This document shows, in pieces, positions 1-6,273 of a stretch of 64,000 nt of DNA. A program made the translations under genes and the position numbers. Every line of letters begins with the position of its first letter. Position 1 is the first letter of the stretch. The stretch spans positions 32,349 through 96,348 of the forward strand of contig CAMHNI010000009.1 in assembly GCA_946186505.1 (NCBI GenBank), given 5' to 3'. The DNA comes from an uncultured Prevotellaceae bacterium (lineage in GTDB: Bacteria > Bacteroidota > Bacteroidia > Bacteroidales > Bacteroidaceae). The notes beneath the pieces are model-generated. The model searched no databases, was not told the origin of the DNA, and was given only the letters and a program-made list of their open reading frames with translations.

Positions 1-60
1 CCGGCATAGTAAAGGATGTAGCCGAAGAAAACAACCGTAAGTAAATTACCGAATGTCATA
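1..60 (-). CDS. Start of a small membrane protein, cut by the window edge
   Basis: Reading the minus strand from an ATG at 60-58 gives MTFGNLLTVVFFGYILYYA, which runs off the left edge. The peptide is strongly hydrophobic, like a first membrane segment. It lies on the same strand as, and about 110 bases after, the DUF3127 gene, so it probably continues the parA-led operon. In Bacteroidales conjugative elements, small Tra membrane proteins follow the ParA and DUF3408 genes, and this could be one. With only 20 codons visible, the family cannot be named. Confidence 0.4.
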
Positions 61-169
61 CTTTTCTCTGTGCATATTGTTTGTTATCCTGTTTCCTCCG
101 TCTCAAATCCACAGCCTGCCTGCCAATGACAGGACGGGACTGCGGATTCTCTGAGCGAAGAAAATGAGC

Positions 170-463
170 TTATGTAGTTGCAGCAGGAGCGGGTGCGTCA
201 AGACTCTCCACGTTCCAAGCTCTGTTGCTGCCATACCAGTGACCGTCCTTCTCGTCGGCGCGAGGGTCGTAGCTGACCTTCACGCGCATCTGCTCCTGAA
301 GGGCATACTGTTTGATCTTGTCCTCCCCGAAAACGTCAAAGAGACAACGCTTGGGGTACTGTTCCTCAGTTTCCAGCACATACTGCTGGCTCTTCCAACC
401 TCCTCGTGCAGAGGTGCCGCTCTTCTCCGGCAACACTGCGATAATCTTACCTTGAATTTCCAT
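170..463 (-). CDS. DUF3127 family protein
   Basis: A 97-residue protein that fits DUF3127, a Bacteroidetes family of small, mostly beta proteins with an OB-fold-like pattern, often encoded on plasmids and conjugative elements. The N-terminus MEIQGKIIAVLPEKSG and the WKSQQYVLET stretch near residue 23 are typical, and the tail is Pro/Ala-rich. The family role is unproven; binding of single-stranded DNA or of a partner is a reasonable guess. It is the fourth complete gene after parA on the same strand, 41 bases after the HTH gene, so it is probably co-transcribed with the partition or transfer genes. Confidence 0.75.
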   Translation of the reverse strand: MEIQGKIIAVLPEKSGTSARGGWKSQQYVLETEEQYPKRCLFDVFGEDKIKQYALQEQMRVKVSYDPRADEKDGHWYGSNRAWNVESLDAPAPAATT

Positions 464-504
464 TTGCTTGATTACTTTTGATATTTATTACTTGTGCCGG
501 ATGG

Positions 505-948
505 TCACGCACCCAGCCACGTTTGCTTGTAAATCACTGCCGGTACGCTCCAGGGGGCGAAGTCCAGTCCTGCCTTACGCGCATTCTCTTCACGGTGGCG
601 ATGGCGCTTCTGTTCTGGAGTGTAGTAAATGGTGTTGCTGCCTCGCATTACGATATAGCCGTCATTCTTCAGCTTGGTGCGGTACTTTACCTTCCTGGGA
701 TTGGTGACCAGCTTGATATTGGTATGCTGGTCCAAGCCAAAGACGATACGCGCACGTTCCTTCTTTATCAGTTTCCTGCGGATTCTGGAGCGTATTTCCT
801 TTTCCTCTTCTTTGGTGCGGGTCAGGTGGAGTCCTATGACAACACGCCTGACAGTGCTCTTTGAGGTGTGTGTCGCCTCTGCTATCTCAACCTGTGAGAA
901 GGTGGGATAGAGTTCCCTTACAGTTTCTTCATATTCGTTCTTGCTCAT
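505..948 (-). CDS. Small helix-turn-helix protein of the element backbone
   Basis: A 147-residue, very basic protein. Residues 15-40 (FSQVEIAEATHTSKSTVRRV) read as a helix-turn-helix of the kind that matches sequence to a conserved Ser/Thr-Val-Arg recognition helix. A charged, probably helical linker rich in Lys, Arg and Glu follows, then a basic C-terminal half. I do not recognise the family beyond the HTH. It lies between the DUF3408 and DUF3127 genes on the same strand, with gaps of 20 and 41 bases, so a DNA-binding role in partition, copy control or transfer of this element is likely but inferred. Confidence 0.6.
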   Translation of the reverse strand: MSKNEYEETVRELYPTFSQVEIAEATHTSKSTVRRVVIGLHLTRTKEEEKEIRSRIRRKLIKKERARIVFGLDQHTNIKLVTNPRKVKYRTKLKNDGYIVMRGSNTIYYTPEQKRHRHREENARKAGLDFAPWSVPAVIYKQTWLGA

Positions 949-968
949 ATCCTTGTCATTTTAGATGC

Positions 969-1403
969 TCATATCAGGCTGTCGTGCTGCTTGATGCGCT
1001 CACGAAGTTCCTGCTTGTTCAGTATGATGAAGGAGCGAAGGATGGCGTTTATGGTGTCGGTGACCGACATGCGGTTGATGTCGCAAGCCTTCAGTGCGGT
1101 CACGATGTCCTCGTCAATCCAGTACATCTTCCGTCCGTCCTTCTTCACTCGGTAGCCATAGCCCTCTCCACATTTCAGAAAGGTGTTCCACCACTCGTTA
1201 CCCTCCTTGGGCATGGCGGTAGGTGTTGGCTTATGCTCAGTATTTATCCTTGGAGTCGGTTCGGCAACTGGCTCTTCCTGCGGCCTCTGTACGGGGGCGG
1301 CATTCTGTTTCTGCCGTCCCTGTACGTCGAGAACGATACCCTCAATGTCATCGGGTAGCGTCATCAGGTCGTCCGAGGTCATTTCATTTACCTTCTTTGC
1401 CAT
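969..1403 (-). CDS. DUF3408-type partner of ParA
   Basis: About 144 residues when started at the ATG at 1403-1401 (MAKKVNEM). A longer in-frame start at 1442 lies deep inside parA and is less likely. The N-terminal third is Pro/Gln/Glu-rich and looks disordered. The C-terminal part, from about residue 75 (GYGYRVKKDGRKMYWIDEDI), has the basic beta-strand and helix pattern of the DUF3408 family, which follows ParA (TraA) in Bacteroidales conjugative elements as TraB/TraC. It overlaps the end of parA by 20 bases, suggesting translational coupling. By position it could be the centromere-binding partner of ParA, which is inference. Confidence 0.65.
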   Translation of the reverse strand: MAKKVNEMTSDDLMTLPDDIEGIVLDVQGRQKQNAAPVQRPQEEPVAEPTPRINTEHKPTPTAMPKEGNEWWNTFLKCGEGYGYRVKKDGRKMYWIDEDIVTALKACDINRMSVTDTINAILRSFIILNKQELRERIKQHDSLI

Positions 1404-2079
1404 AGCCGTTCTCTCCAAAGATGTTGTCATAGATGCAATCAAAGGCAGGTGTCACAATGGACTTTTGGGTGTCCATTAGTCCCATCGTGTTATATCGCTG
1501 CATTTCCACACGCTGTTCAATCTTGGGGGTGACGATGCCGAACTTCGACCACTGTTCATCGGTCTCAGCCCAGAGTTTTTTTTCCCTCTCGGTGCCGTAA
1601 CGCTTGTCGTGCTTGTTGACGATGAAGAATATCTTAGTCGCCATCGACTGTACACGCTTCTTCAGCTGTAGGATGAAGCCAAGGAAGGTCACGGTGGAGT
1701 TGATGGAGGTGGTCTCATACTGATACGGACAAACAATATAGTCTGTCTGTACGAAAAGGGGAATGAGTCCCTGCTGGGCGAGGTTGCCGGGCGCGTCAAT
1801 GAGTACCACACCATTAAGCTGGCGCAGATTCTTCATCAGGTTCTTGACATTCTCGGGGTCTGCGATGCTGAAAGCCTGTACCTTGTACTTCTCCTTTTGG
1901 TCTGGGTACTTCTTGTAGTCGGCCTTACGCTTCTCAAAGATGGTCTGCTGTCCGTCGCAGTCAATAACGATGGTTCTCTTGCCTCGGTTTACCAGATAGT
2001 TGGCAAACAGGGTACACAGTGTTGTCTTGCCTACGCCGCCTTTTTGGTTGGCAAACGTGATGATTGTTACTTCGCTCAT
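1384..2079 (-). CDS. parA: ParA family ATPase
   Basis: A 231-residue Walker-type ATPase. The deviant Walker A motif KGGVGKTTLCTLFANYL is at residues 13-29, the Walker A' aspartate is in VIDCDGQQ near residue 39, and the Walker B strand is VVLIDAPGN near residue 93. The length fits small ParA/Soj proteins without an N-terminal HTH. Such proteins move plasmids or conjugation complexes by ATP-dependent DNA binding. In Bacteroidales integrative elements the equivalent gene (traA) heads the transfer operon. Here it is the first gene of a minus-strand operon with its own promoter (2272-2303) and a roughly 185-nt leader with strong secondary structure. Confidence 0.93.
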   Translation of the reverse strand: MSEVTIITFANQKGGVGKTTLCTLFANYLVNRGKRTIVIDCDGQQTIFEKRKADYKKYPDQKEKYKVQAFSIADPENVKNLMKNLRQLNGVVLIDAPGNLAQQGLIPLFVQTDYIVCPYQYETTSINSTVTFLGFILQLKKRVQSMATKIFFIVNKHDKRYGTEREKKLWAETDEQWSKFGIVTPKIEQRVEMQRYNTMGLMDTQKSIVTPAFDCIYDNIFGENGYGKEGK

Positions 2080-2099
2080 AATTAATCGTCAATTTAAAG

Positions 2100-2260
2100 A
2101 TGAATACTTGTTCTCTTCACTCACTGTGGCTGCCGATGGTGACAGTCCTGACAGGCTCCCTTTTTTGTAGGCCAATTCTTACGAGGAGTCGGGCCCCAGA
2201 ACAAGTATTCGTTGACGATGTACCAGTCATCACACACCCACTTTCGGGTGGTCAACCATT
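2100..2260 (-). ncRNA. Structured 5' leader of the parA operon (candidate RNA element)
   Basis: A perfect 13-bp inverted repeat (GAATACTTGTTCT at 2102-2114, complement at 2198-2210) is directly followed by a second helix (GTTGAC at 2211-2216 with GTCAAC at 2251-2256). That helix encloses a third, CACCC at 2235-2239 with GGGTG at 2246-2250, which ends exactly where the second begins. The helices abut without gaps, as in stacked RNA folds. The block lies between the predicted start of transcription (about 2265) and the parA start codon (2079). It could be a regulatory leader; a DNA centromere or operator is the alternative. I match it to no known riboswitch. Confidence 0.45.
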
Positions 2261-2271
2261 GATTTCGGGTG

Positions 2272-2303
2272 CAAAGTTACGCATAATATTTTGAACCGCC
2301 AAA
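2272..2303 (-). promoter_or_regulatory. Promoter of the parA operon
   Basis: On the minus strand TAACTTTG (2279-2272) matches the Bacteroidales -7 box TAnnTTTG, with TTTG at 2303-2300 separated by 20 bases. It faces parA and predicts a start of transcription near 2265. Confidence 0.7.
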
Positions 2304-2442
2304 CAATTATTCAGAAATTTATAGTTTTGATATTTAATAATGTCTAATTTTCTTACTTTTATCATATTAGATAATAATAAGTAATGTGTTTCTGTATGTA
2401 ACTCTGTTCTGATGGAGTCATACTTTTCCCTTCTGGTTCAAT

Positions 2443-2874
2443 ATGAGTAAGGATAACAACGAAAGACATTACGGATTTAAGCATATTCAGCCTGAATATA
2501 GTTGGATGACTCCTGGCTGGATAGAAGAGTTGGTGAAACACGAGCCAGATGAAGAAGTAAGAAATCACATCACAGAAATATTGGAGGACTTGGCTAACCC
2601 GGAAAGTTCCCGCTTGGAAAGCCCAACGGACAAATTCGATTGTTTGGAAGAATACTGGTTCAATCGGATAGAGGCATTCAATGGTAAGAAGTTGGAGGAT
2701 GATGAGGTCTACAAGTGGCTCATGGTCTCGATGGATTTCTTTGCCAAGAATGATGCCTTTGAATTGTGCTATAACATTCAGAAGGCTATAGAGGTTATCA
2801 GAAGGTTTATTGCAAACAGTGAAAAAGGACATGCGGAACCTGTAGCCGATGACGGAAGCGGTTTGCCATTTTGA
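2443..2874 (+). CDS. Hypothetical acidic protein between parA and mob genes
   Basis: A 143-residue acidic protein with no signal peptide or membrane segment, mostly predicted helix (WIEELVKHEPDEEVRNHITE; FELCYNIQKAIEVIRRF). I do not recognise the family. The last residues, DDGSGLPF, resemble the acidic tip with terminal Pro-Phe that bacterial single-stranded-DNA-binding proteins use to recruit partners; this is suggestive only. It is transcribed away from parA and ends in a strong hairpin shared with the convergent relaxase gene. Its place in the mobilisation backbone suggests a DNA-processing or host-interaction role. Confidence 0.6.
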   Translation: MSKDNNERHYGFKHIQPEYSWMTPGWIEELVKHEPDEEVRNHITEILEDLANPESSRLESPTDKFDCLEEYWFNRIEAFNGKKLEDDEVYKWLMVSMDFFAKNDAFELCYNIQKAIEVIRRFIANSEKGHAEPVADDGSGLPF

Positions 2875-2887
2875 GGGATATGGAAAC

Positions 2888-2915
2888 AAAAACGCCAATT
2901 GCGATTGGCGTTTTT
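2888..2915. terminator. Bidirectional terminator
   Basis: A perfect 12-bp stem (AAAAACGCCAAT with ATTGGCGTTTTT) and a 4-nt loop lie between the convergent hypothetical gene and the relaxase gene. It has an A-run on one side and a T-run on the other, so it can stop transcription from both sides. Confidence 0.85.
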
Positions 2916-2929
2916 GCTAAACCACTGAA

Positions 2930-4213
2930 CTATCGTTTCAACTGGTTCTCATCATCGATGTCATTGTAACGAGTGTTGTAACCAACTTCCCATTCACGAT
3001 TCTGATCCCGTGAGCCTTCCTTGGTAATAATGGGCTTGCGCAGACGAGGATTGTTTGAGCGCTCGGGCTTTGGCTCTTTGTTGTGGTGATGGACTGTCGG
3101 ATGCTGTTCGAGGGGATGCTCCTGCTGCCAGGCCTTGCGGTCGTTGGCTCGAAGGGTTTCTACCTGATAGTCCTGCAGGTCTATAAATTCGTCACCGTAT
3201 GCGATACGGCCTTTGGAGATATGAGTACCGAACTGGCGGCGAAGCATACGGTTCAGCTCGCGGGTGGTCAGGTCGGGATTGTCCTCCAGCATCGCGTCGA
3301 TAAACTCGTCCATGCGGTGCAGGCGTTCCTCCTTTGACTGGAATTGCAGGAGTTCGCTGAGCTTCCACACGTTGCCACCTTTGAAGACGGTCTTGGTCTG
3401 GTGGTCGATGATGGTATAGCCGTAGGGCTTGTCCTTGGAACCATGGAAAACGAGGTCGATGCCAAACTTCTCTTTCATCAGGGTGCGGAGTTCGTCTTTG
3501 TCGGCGGTCATGTCGCGGTACTTCTTCAGGATGGCACGGAGCTGTCGACGTCGCTTCTCATCAGGCTCGAAAGATTTCAGGTGCGACTGGACGGTGGCCA
3601 TCGGCAGGGTGTCGATGACGTGTCCGTCACGCTTGATGCAGAGACAGTCATCCTTCTCGTAGCACTCATAGCCGCTGGATTCAAGGATGGCCTTGAACTG
3701 GCTGACGGTGGAGAAGCGGTAATCCAAGGCTTTCTTCACGGCATCGGATGCCCGCTGCTCCTGGTTCTCGCCCATAATGCGGTTGATGACTTCCTGAGAG
3801 CGGATGCGTTCCTGATTGTGGTCTATCTTGTGGCCATCGGGAGCCACACGGCTGGTGACGATGTGCAGATGATTGTTGTCGGTGTCGTGGTGAGCATAGA
3901 TCAGAACAGGCTGGTTGGGGTCGCCATAGCCCATTTCATCGAGATATTTGTGGGCTATCTCCAGCAGTTGCTCATGGGTATATTCGTTTCCTCGGCAGGA
4001 AATGGCGAGGTGGAACTGGGGTTTCTGGATGCGATCATTATACTGATAAGTGTAATCGATGAACGCTTGTTTCAACTCTTCGGGTGTATAGTTCTGGTCA
4101 ATGAGGTCGAAACCTTTCATCTCCAGAAGCTCGGCAACACCCTCTGAGACCTTTCGCTCGTTGTAATCGACAGCATGGAAGGTGGTGCTCGACGGTAGAA
4201 TTGTTGCTATCAT
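2930..4213 (-). CDS. Relaxase / mobilisation nuclease
   Basis: A 427-residue relaxase of the PF03432 type. The N-terminal YNERKV motif (Tyr17) is where Bacteroidales Mob proteins carry the nicking tyrosine. The metal-binding histidine motif is seen as AHHDTDNNHLHIV near residues 107-119 (HxDxxNxHxH). The C-terminal half is charged and probably helical, and ends in a basic Pro/Arg-rich tail. Relaxases nick oriT and lead the single strand into a recipient. The gene follows the accessory protein gene on the same strand, with an 8-nt-periodic array in the gap. No coupling protein is seen in this window. Confidence 0.9.
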   Translation of the reverse strand: MIATILPSSTTFHAVDYNERKVSEGVAELLEMKGFDLIDQNYTPEELKQAFIDYTYQYNDRIQKPQFHLAISCRGNEYTHEQLLEIAHKYLDEMGYGDPNQPVLIYAHHDTDNNHLHIVTSRVAPDGHKIDHNQERIRSQEVINRIMGENQEQRASDAVKKALDYRFSTVSQFKAILESSGYECYEKDDCLCIKRDGHVIDTLPMATVQSHLKSFEPDEKRRRQLRAILKKYRDMTADKDELRTLMKEKFGIDLVFHGSKDKPYGYTIIDHQTKTVFKGGNVWKLSELLQFQSKEERLHRMDEFIDAMLEDNPDLTTRELNRMLRRQFGTHISKGRIAYGDEFIDLQDYQVETLRANDRKAWQQEHPLEQHPTVHHHNKEPKPERSNNPRLRKPIITKEGSRDQNREWEVGYNTRYNDIDDENQLKR

Positions 4214-4214
4214 T

Positions 4215-4333
4215 TGCAGAATTACTGAAAAATAGAAATTATGAAATACAGTAATTCAGAAAGACAGAAAATATTAAAGAGACAATTTAAAGCGGCTCTG
4301 TCTCTGAATTTCAGATTTTATGAAAATCATAGT
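4215..4333. repeat. Short array with 8-nt periodicity between mob genes
   Basis: The gap between the two mob genes reads as consecutive octamers: TTGCAGAA, TTACTGAA, AAATAGAA, ATTATGAA, ATACAGTA, ATTCAGAA, AGACAGAA and so on, with a one-base slip near 4302 after which TCTCTGAA, TTTCAGAT and TTTATGAA continue. It uses the same vocabulary as the larger array at 4971-5291. Octamers cannot keep a reading frame, so this is not coding. It overlaps the last codons of the accessory gene. Confidence 0.7.
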
Positions 4334-4710
4334 TTTGACACTTCTTTGGCTATGTCATGTAGTTCCCCCTTTATGCTGTTGATGAGTTTCTGAATTTCTG
4401 CAACTTGGGGATAGAGGGTCTGCTCGAAGAACTGCGGAGTGAGTTCTTCAGCGATTGCCAGCTCATTGGCTCGCTTGACAGTCTGGTTGAAGTTACCGCC
4501 AAGCCAGCTGAGTTCCTGCTGGTATTGGCGATAGAGGGCTGTCATTTCCTTCAGAGCCTTGACTTTGCCGTGGGTGGCGGTGTCGTCGAACTGTCTGACG
4601 GCATCGCGAATCATTGCGCTGACAGCCTTATAGCGGGCTGCTTTCCTCATGAATAGGGCATCCTCCTCTGGAGTGAGCCTCACTTTTCTTACGATAGTTC
4701 TCTTGTCCAT
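4327..4710 (-). CDS. Relaxosome accessory protein, MobC type
   Basis: A 127-residue basic protein. Residues 1-40 (VRKVRLTPEEDALFMRKAAR) look like a ribbon-helix-helix start, and the middle LSWLGGNFNQTVKRANELA is the LxxxGxNxNQ-x-NxxA signature of plasmid mobilisation accessory proteins (MobC / PF05713-like). Such proteins bind near oriT and help the relaxase to melt the nick region. The relaxase gene is next on the same strand. The mob promoter and likely oriT lie just upstream, at 4735-4936. Confidence 0.82.
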   Translation of the reverse strand: MDKRTIVRKVRLTPEEDALFMRKAARYKAVSAMIRDAVRQFDDTATHGKVKALKEMTALYRQYQQELSWLGGNFNQTVKRANELAIAEELTPQFFEQTLYPQVAEIQKLINSIKGELHDIAKEVSKL

Positions 4711-4734
4711 TATTCCTTATATATAAGATACGAG

Positions 4735-4900
4735 TTGCGAGTATCGGCATCCCCAGGGCGGCAGCTCTGGCAAGGTGACTTTTTGGTCAGCAAATCCCGT
4801 CAGCGGGGTTTGTGGCCACAAAAGTACAACTTGCTATTCTGTTTCCGCAGGACTCGCCTTGCGGCTTGCTCGTGTGTTGCCTTGGTGGGCTGGCCTCGCA
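4735..4900. other. Probable oriT region
   Basis: A GC-richer, gene-free block just upstream of the MobC-type gene, where oriT usually lies. It holds a perfect 14-bp palindrome, TTTGTGGCCACAAA (4809-4822), a CCCGTCAGCGGG inverted repeat near 4797-4808, a repeated GTCAGC, and a second imperfect dyad near 4751-4770. The nick site cannot be fixed from sequence alone. Confidence 0.4.
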
Positions 4901-4904
4901 TCTA

Positions 4905-4936
4905 CAAAGGTACGGATTTTCGTTGATGTGGGCAAA
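4905..4936 (-). promoter_or_regulatory. Promoter of the mob genes
   Basis: On the minus strand TACCTTTG (4912-4905) lies 20 bases after TTTG (4936-4933), a close match to the Bacteroidales promoter consensus. It faces the MobC-type and relaxase genes and starts transcription through the likely oriT. Confidence 0.65.
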
Positions 4937-4970
4937 CATTACGTGCCGAAAGTTACGATAAAATCGGCCG

Positions 4971-5291
4971 TTTCTGAAAGATAGAGTTTCTGATTTACTA
5001 TCTTTCTGAATTACTGATTTTCTGTATTTCTTATTCTCTGAATATCTGAATTACTGATTTTTTGAAAATATGAATTTCTGTATTTCATAAACTTTGAATG
5101 ATAGATTTTCTTAAACTCTGTCTTTCTTAATTTCTTAATTTACCGAATTACTGAAACTCTTATTTTCTGTATTTCATAAAAACTGAGTTGCTGAATTTAT
5201 GTATTTCATATTTACTGAAAGATAGAATTGCTGAAAGATAGAATTACAAAGTTTCTAAGTTTATGAATCTCTGAAAATATGTCTTTCTGCA
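4971..5291. repeat. 40-unit array with strict 8-nt periodicity
   Basis: From 4971 the sequence divides into consecutive octamers close to TTTCTGAA: TTTCTGAA, AGATAGAG, TTTCTGAT, TTACTATC, TTTCTGAA, TTACTGAT, TTTCTGTA and so on. There is one single-base slip at 5139, after which the register continues to about 5291. Units are degenerate but share a small vocabulary (TTTCTGAA, TTACTGAA, AGATAGAA, TTTCATAA, TTTATGAA). The strand is pyrimidine-biased in the first half of each unit and purine-biased in the second. It fills the gap between the mob promoter and the small membrane protein gene. No function is known to me. Confidence 0.85.
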
Positions 5292-5336
5292 TCGAGGGAA
5301 ATGAATGGATGAGGCGGCAGATAGAGGCTGGAAGCC

Positions 5337-5367
5337 TTGGTGGTCTCGCGGATTTTGTGTACCTTTA
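5337..5367 (+). promoter_or_regulatory. Promoter of the small membrane protein gene
   Basis: TTG at 5337-5339 and TACCTTTA at 5360-5367, 20 bases apart, fit the Bacteroidales consensus except for the last base. It supports the start codon at 5389. Confidence 0.45.
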
Positions 5368-5388
5368 CATAAACAAAACGTAAGTAGT

Positions 5389-5538
5389 ATGCAGATATTT
5401 GTACTGTTCTTTATGCTCGGCTACGGCATTGTACTTGGAATATTCAAGATACTCGCATGCATCGCCAAACTCGGATGGCTTCTGGCGATGTTTCTGTGCC
5501 GTGTAGTCGACGAATTGGCTGGCGGAGTTCACTGCTAA
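5389..5538 (+). CDS. Small membrane protein, 49 residues
   Basis: MQIFVLFFMLGYGIVLGIFK begins a short, very hydrophobic peptide with probably one long or two short membrane segments and a charged end (VVDELAGGVHC). A longer in-frame start at 5305 is possible, but a promoter-like element at 5337-5367 lies inside it, so the ATG at 5389 is preferred. I recognise no family. It stands alone between the octamer array and the iteron origin. Small membrane peptides near plasmid origins can be toxins, entry-exclusion factors or copy regulators, but nothing here chooses between these. Confidence 0.45.
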   Translation: MQIFVLFFMLGYGIVLGIFKILACIAKLGWLLAMFLCRVVDELAGGVHC

Positions 5539-5729
5539 GGGTAGTGGCCATCGACTGCTGAGAACCAGATTTCAAGTTTCGACGCTTGGAGCCTGGTCAA
5601 TAATAGTGTGCCTTTCGCTCGATGAAATGGACAAAAAAAGGGGACTTTACTCACATGCTCAAAAGATGGCAAGACGAGGTGCTTTCGCTTTTTGAGCTGG
5701 TTTTTCGGCAAAAAAGTTGCATCAGGCTA

Positions 5730-5836
5730 AAAGGGAAAAGAAGTCTTGGCACTCTATCATAGAATTGCATAGAACATCGAACTTAGGAGAAAATGCGCTG
5801 AAATGTGCCTGAAAGCCTCGATTTTCTTTTCCCTTT
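5730..5836. repeat. 13-bp inverted repeat in the origin region
   Basis: AAAGGGAAAAGAA at 5730-5742 is matched exactly by its complement at 5824-5836, with a partial third copy (TTTTTCCCTTTAAG) near 5868. The first iteron lies inside the loop. It is probably part of the replication origin or of a copy-control transcript. Confidence 0.5.
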
Positions 5837-6157
5837 GGTAAATCCATCGTATCATAGACCTTCATCTTTTTCCCTTTAAGCCCAGCCGCCTCTCTCGTGC
5901 GCGTATAAAGCTTTATTTATTAAATTATTTATTATAGCTTTATTTAAAGGAAGCCGAATTATGTGTATTTACAGGGTTTTCAGGAGTTTTTTCAGGAGAA
6001 AATGCGCTGAACTTAGGAGGTTTTGCGCTGGAAGTTAGGAGATTTTGCGCTGAACTTAGGAGAAAATGCGCTAAATGGTTGTCCCAGACGTTGACCCAAG
6101 AGCGGCGGGATGTGATATTCTATGAGAACAGAAATCGAACTTAGGAGGTTTTGCGCT
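5779..6157 (+). repeat. Iteron replication origin: six 21-bp iterons and an AT-rich segment
   Basis: Six copies of a 21-bp iteron (GAACTTAGGAG, four A/T/G bases, then TGCGCT) lie at 5779-5799, 5988-6008 (diverged first bases), 6009-6029, 6031-6051, 6052-6072 and 6137-6157. The four central copies abut at 21-22 bp, two turns of the helix, so a bound initiator would sit on one face. An AT-rich stretch at 5904-5946 with a repeated AGCTTTATTTA is a likely unwinding element. This is the standard layout of an iteron plasmid origin just upstream of a Rep_3 initiator. It identifies the left part of the window as a replicon, not just a mobilisable island. Confidence 0.88.
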
Positions 6158-6225
6158 TGTCTAAATAAGAAATCGTGACTTGGAAAATTAACATTCTTAT
6201 TATTATCATTACTGAATAGTTGTAG

Positions 6226-6233
6226 TAACTTTG
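6226..6233 (+). promoter_or_regulatory. -7 box of the initiator gene
   Basis: TAACTTTG fits TAnnTTTG, 41 bases before the initiator start codon. The upstream TTTG element is weak. The last iteron (6137-6157) lies about 70 bases upstream, so autorepression by the initiator is plausible. Confidence 0.5.
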
Positions 6234-6273
6234 CATCGAGAAATTCAAGTCATAAGGCAAACGTTTAACAGAA

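Noticed and set aside
4971..5291. CRISPR array reading of the octamer tract
   Set aside because: Units are 8 nt, degenerate and contiguous, with no spacers and no cas genes. It is not a CRISPR.
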